From contig CAZIXE010000104.1 in assembly GCA_964543235.1 (NCBI GenBank), forward strand, positions 1 to 8,678: 8,678 nt of DNA, read 5' to 3'. The position numbers and the translations under genes are program-made. The notes below the pieces were generated by a model that saw only the letters and a list, made by a program, of their open reading frames with translations, made no database searches and had not been told where the DNA came from. Within the stretch, counting starts at the first letter, position 1, and each line of letters starts with the position of its first letter. Shown piece by piece: positions 8,624 through 8,678 of this stretch. The stretch is from JANMMJ01 sp964543235 (GTDB lineage Bacteria > Pseudomonadota > Alphaproteobacteria > Rhizobiales > Aestuariivirgaceae).

Positions 8624-8678
8624 TGGCAGGGGCAGTAGGGCTCGAACCCACGACCTGCGGTTTTGGAGACCGCCGCTC
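8624..8678 (-). tRNA. tRNA-Trp (CCA anticodon), 3' part only
   Basis: The minus strand shows the 3' three-quarters of a tRNA. It has the end of the D stem (GAGC), the anticodon stem GCGGT/ACCGC with loop CTCCAAA, and anticodon CCA for tryptophan. The variable region is AGGTC and the T arm GTGGG-TTCGAGC-CCTAC. The acceptor strand TGCCCCT, discriminator G and an encoded CCA end at 8624 complete it. The 5' end, D loop and promoter are beyond the window. tRNA-Trp before secE-nusG is a common bacterial arrangement. Confidence 0.95.

Overview
This window is a fragment of a bacterial chromosome carrying the conserved ribosomal-protein / RNA-polymerase gene cluster, read entirely from the minus strand. 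In transcription order (right to left) it holds a partial tRNA-Trp gene, secE, nusG, rplK (L11), rplA (L1), rplJ (L10), rplL (L7/L12), rpoB (RNA polymerase beta) and the first 347 codons of rpoC (beta'), which runs off the left edge. Protein features point to an alphaproteobacterium, most plausibly of the order Hyphomicrobiales (Rhizobiales): a short single-helix SecE, an RpoC that opens MNQEVMNVFNP, an L10 that starts VDRAEKRELV from GTG, and high-GC codon use. The genus cannot be named from this window.

Layout. 8624-8678 is the 3' part of tRNA-Trp (anticodon CCA). secE follows after 15 nt and nusG 13 nt after secE, so these are one tight unit. An 82-nt spacer leads to rplK, and rplA starts 4 nt after the rplK stop with its Shine-Dalgarno inside the end of rplK. 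A 327-nt gene-free stretch separates rplA from rplJ. It is rich in possible hairpins and has the position and look of an L10 autoregulatory leader. rplL follows rplJ after 51 nt. The rplL-rpoB spacer (144 nt) and the rpoB-rpoC spacer (92 nt) both contain perfect hairpins directly after the preceding stop codon.

How the genes work together. L11, L1, L10 and L7/L12 build the two mobile stalks of the 50S subunit. RpoB and RpoC form the catalytic core of RNA polymerase. NusG binds that polymerase and links it to Rho or the ribosome. SecE is the small essential helix of the SecYEG translocon. Clustering them lets the cell balance ribosome and polymerase synthesis, in known systems through L1 and L10 binding to their own mRNAs and through partial termination between rplL and rpoB.

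Several likely start codons differ from the longest open frame: rpoB at 5227 rather than GTG 5314, rplJ at GTG 6322 rather than TTG 6373, rplA at 7351 and nusG at 8400. I found no mobile element, CRISPR array, defence gene or other undescribed system. All protein genes are intact housekeeping genes apart from the edge-truncated rpoC. The parts worth a second look are the non-coding spacers.
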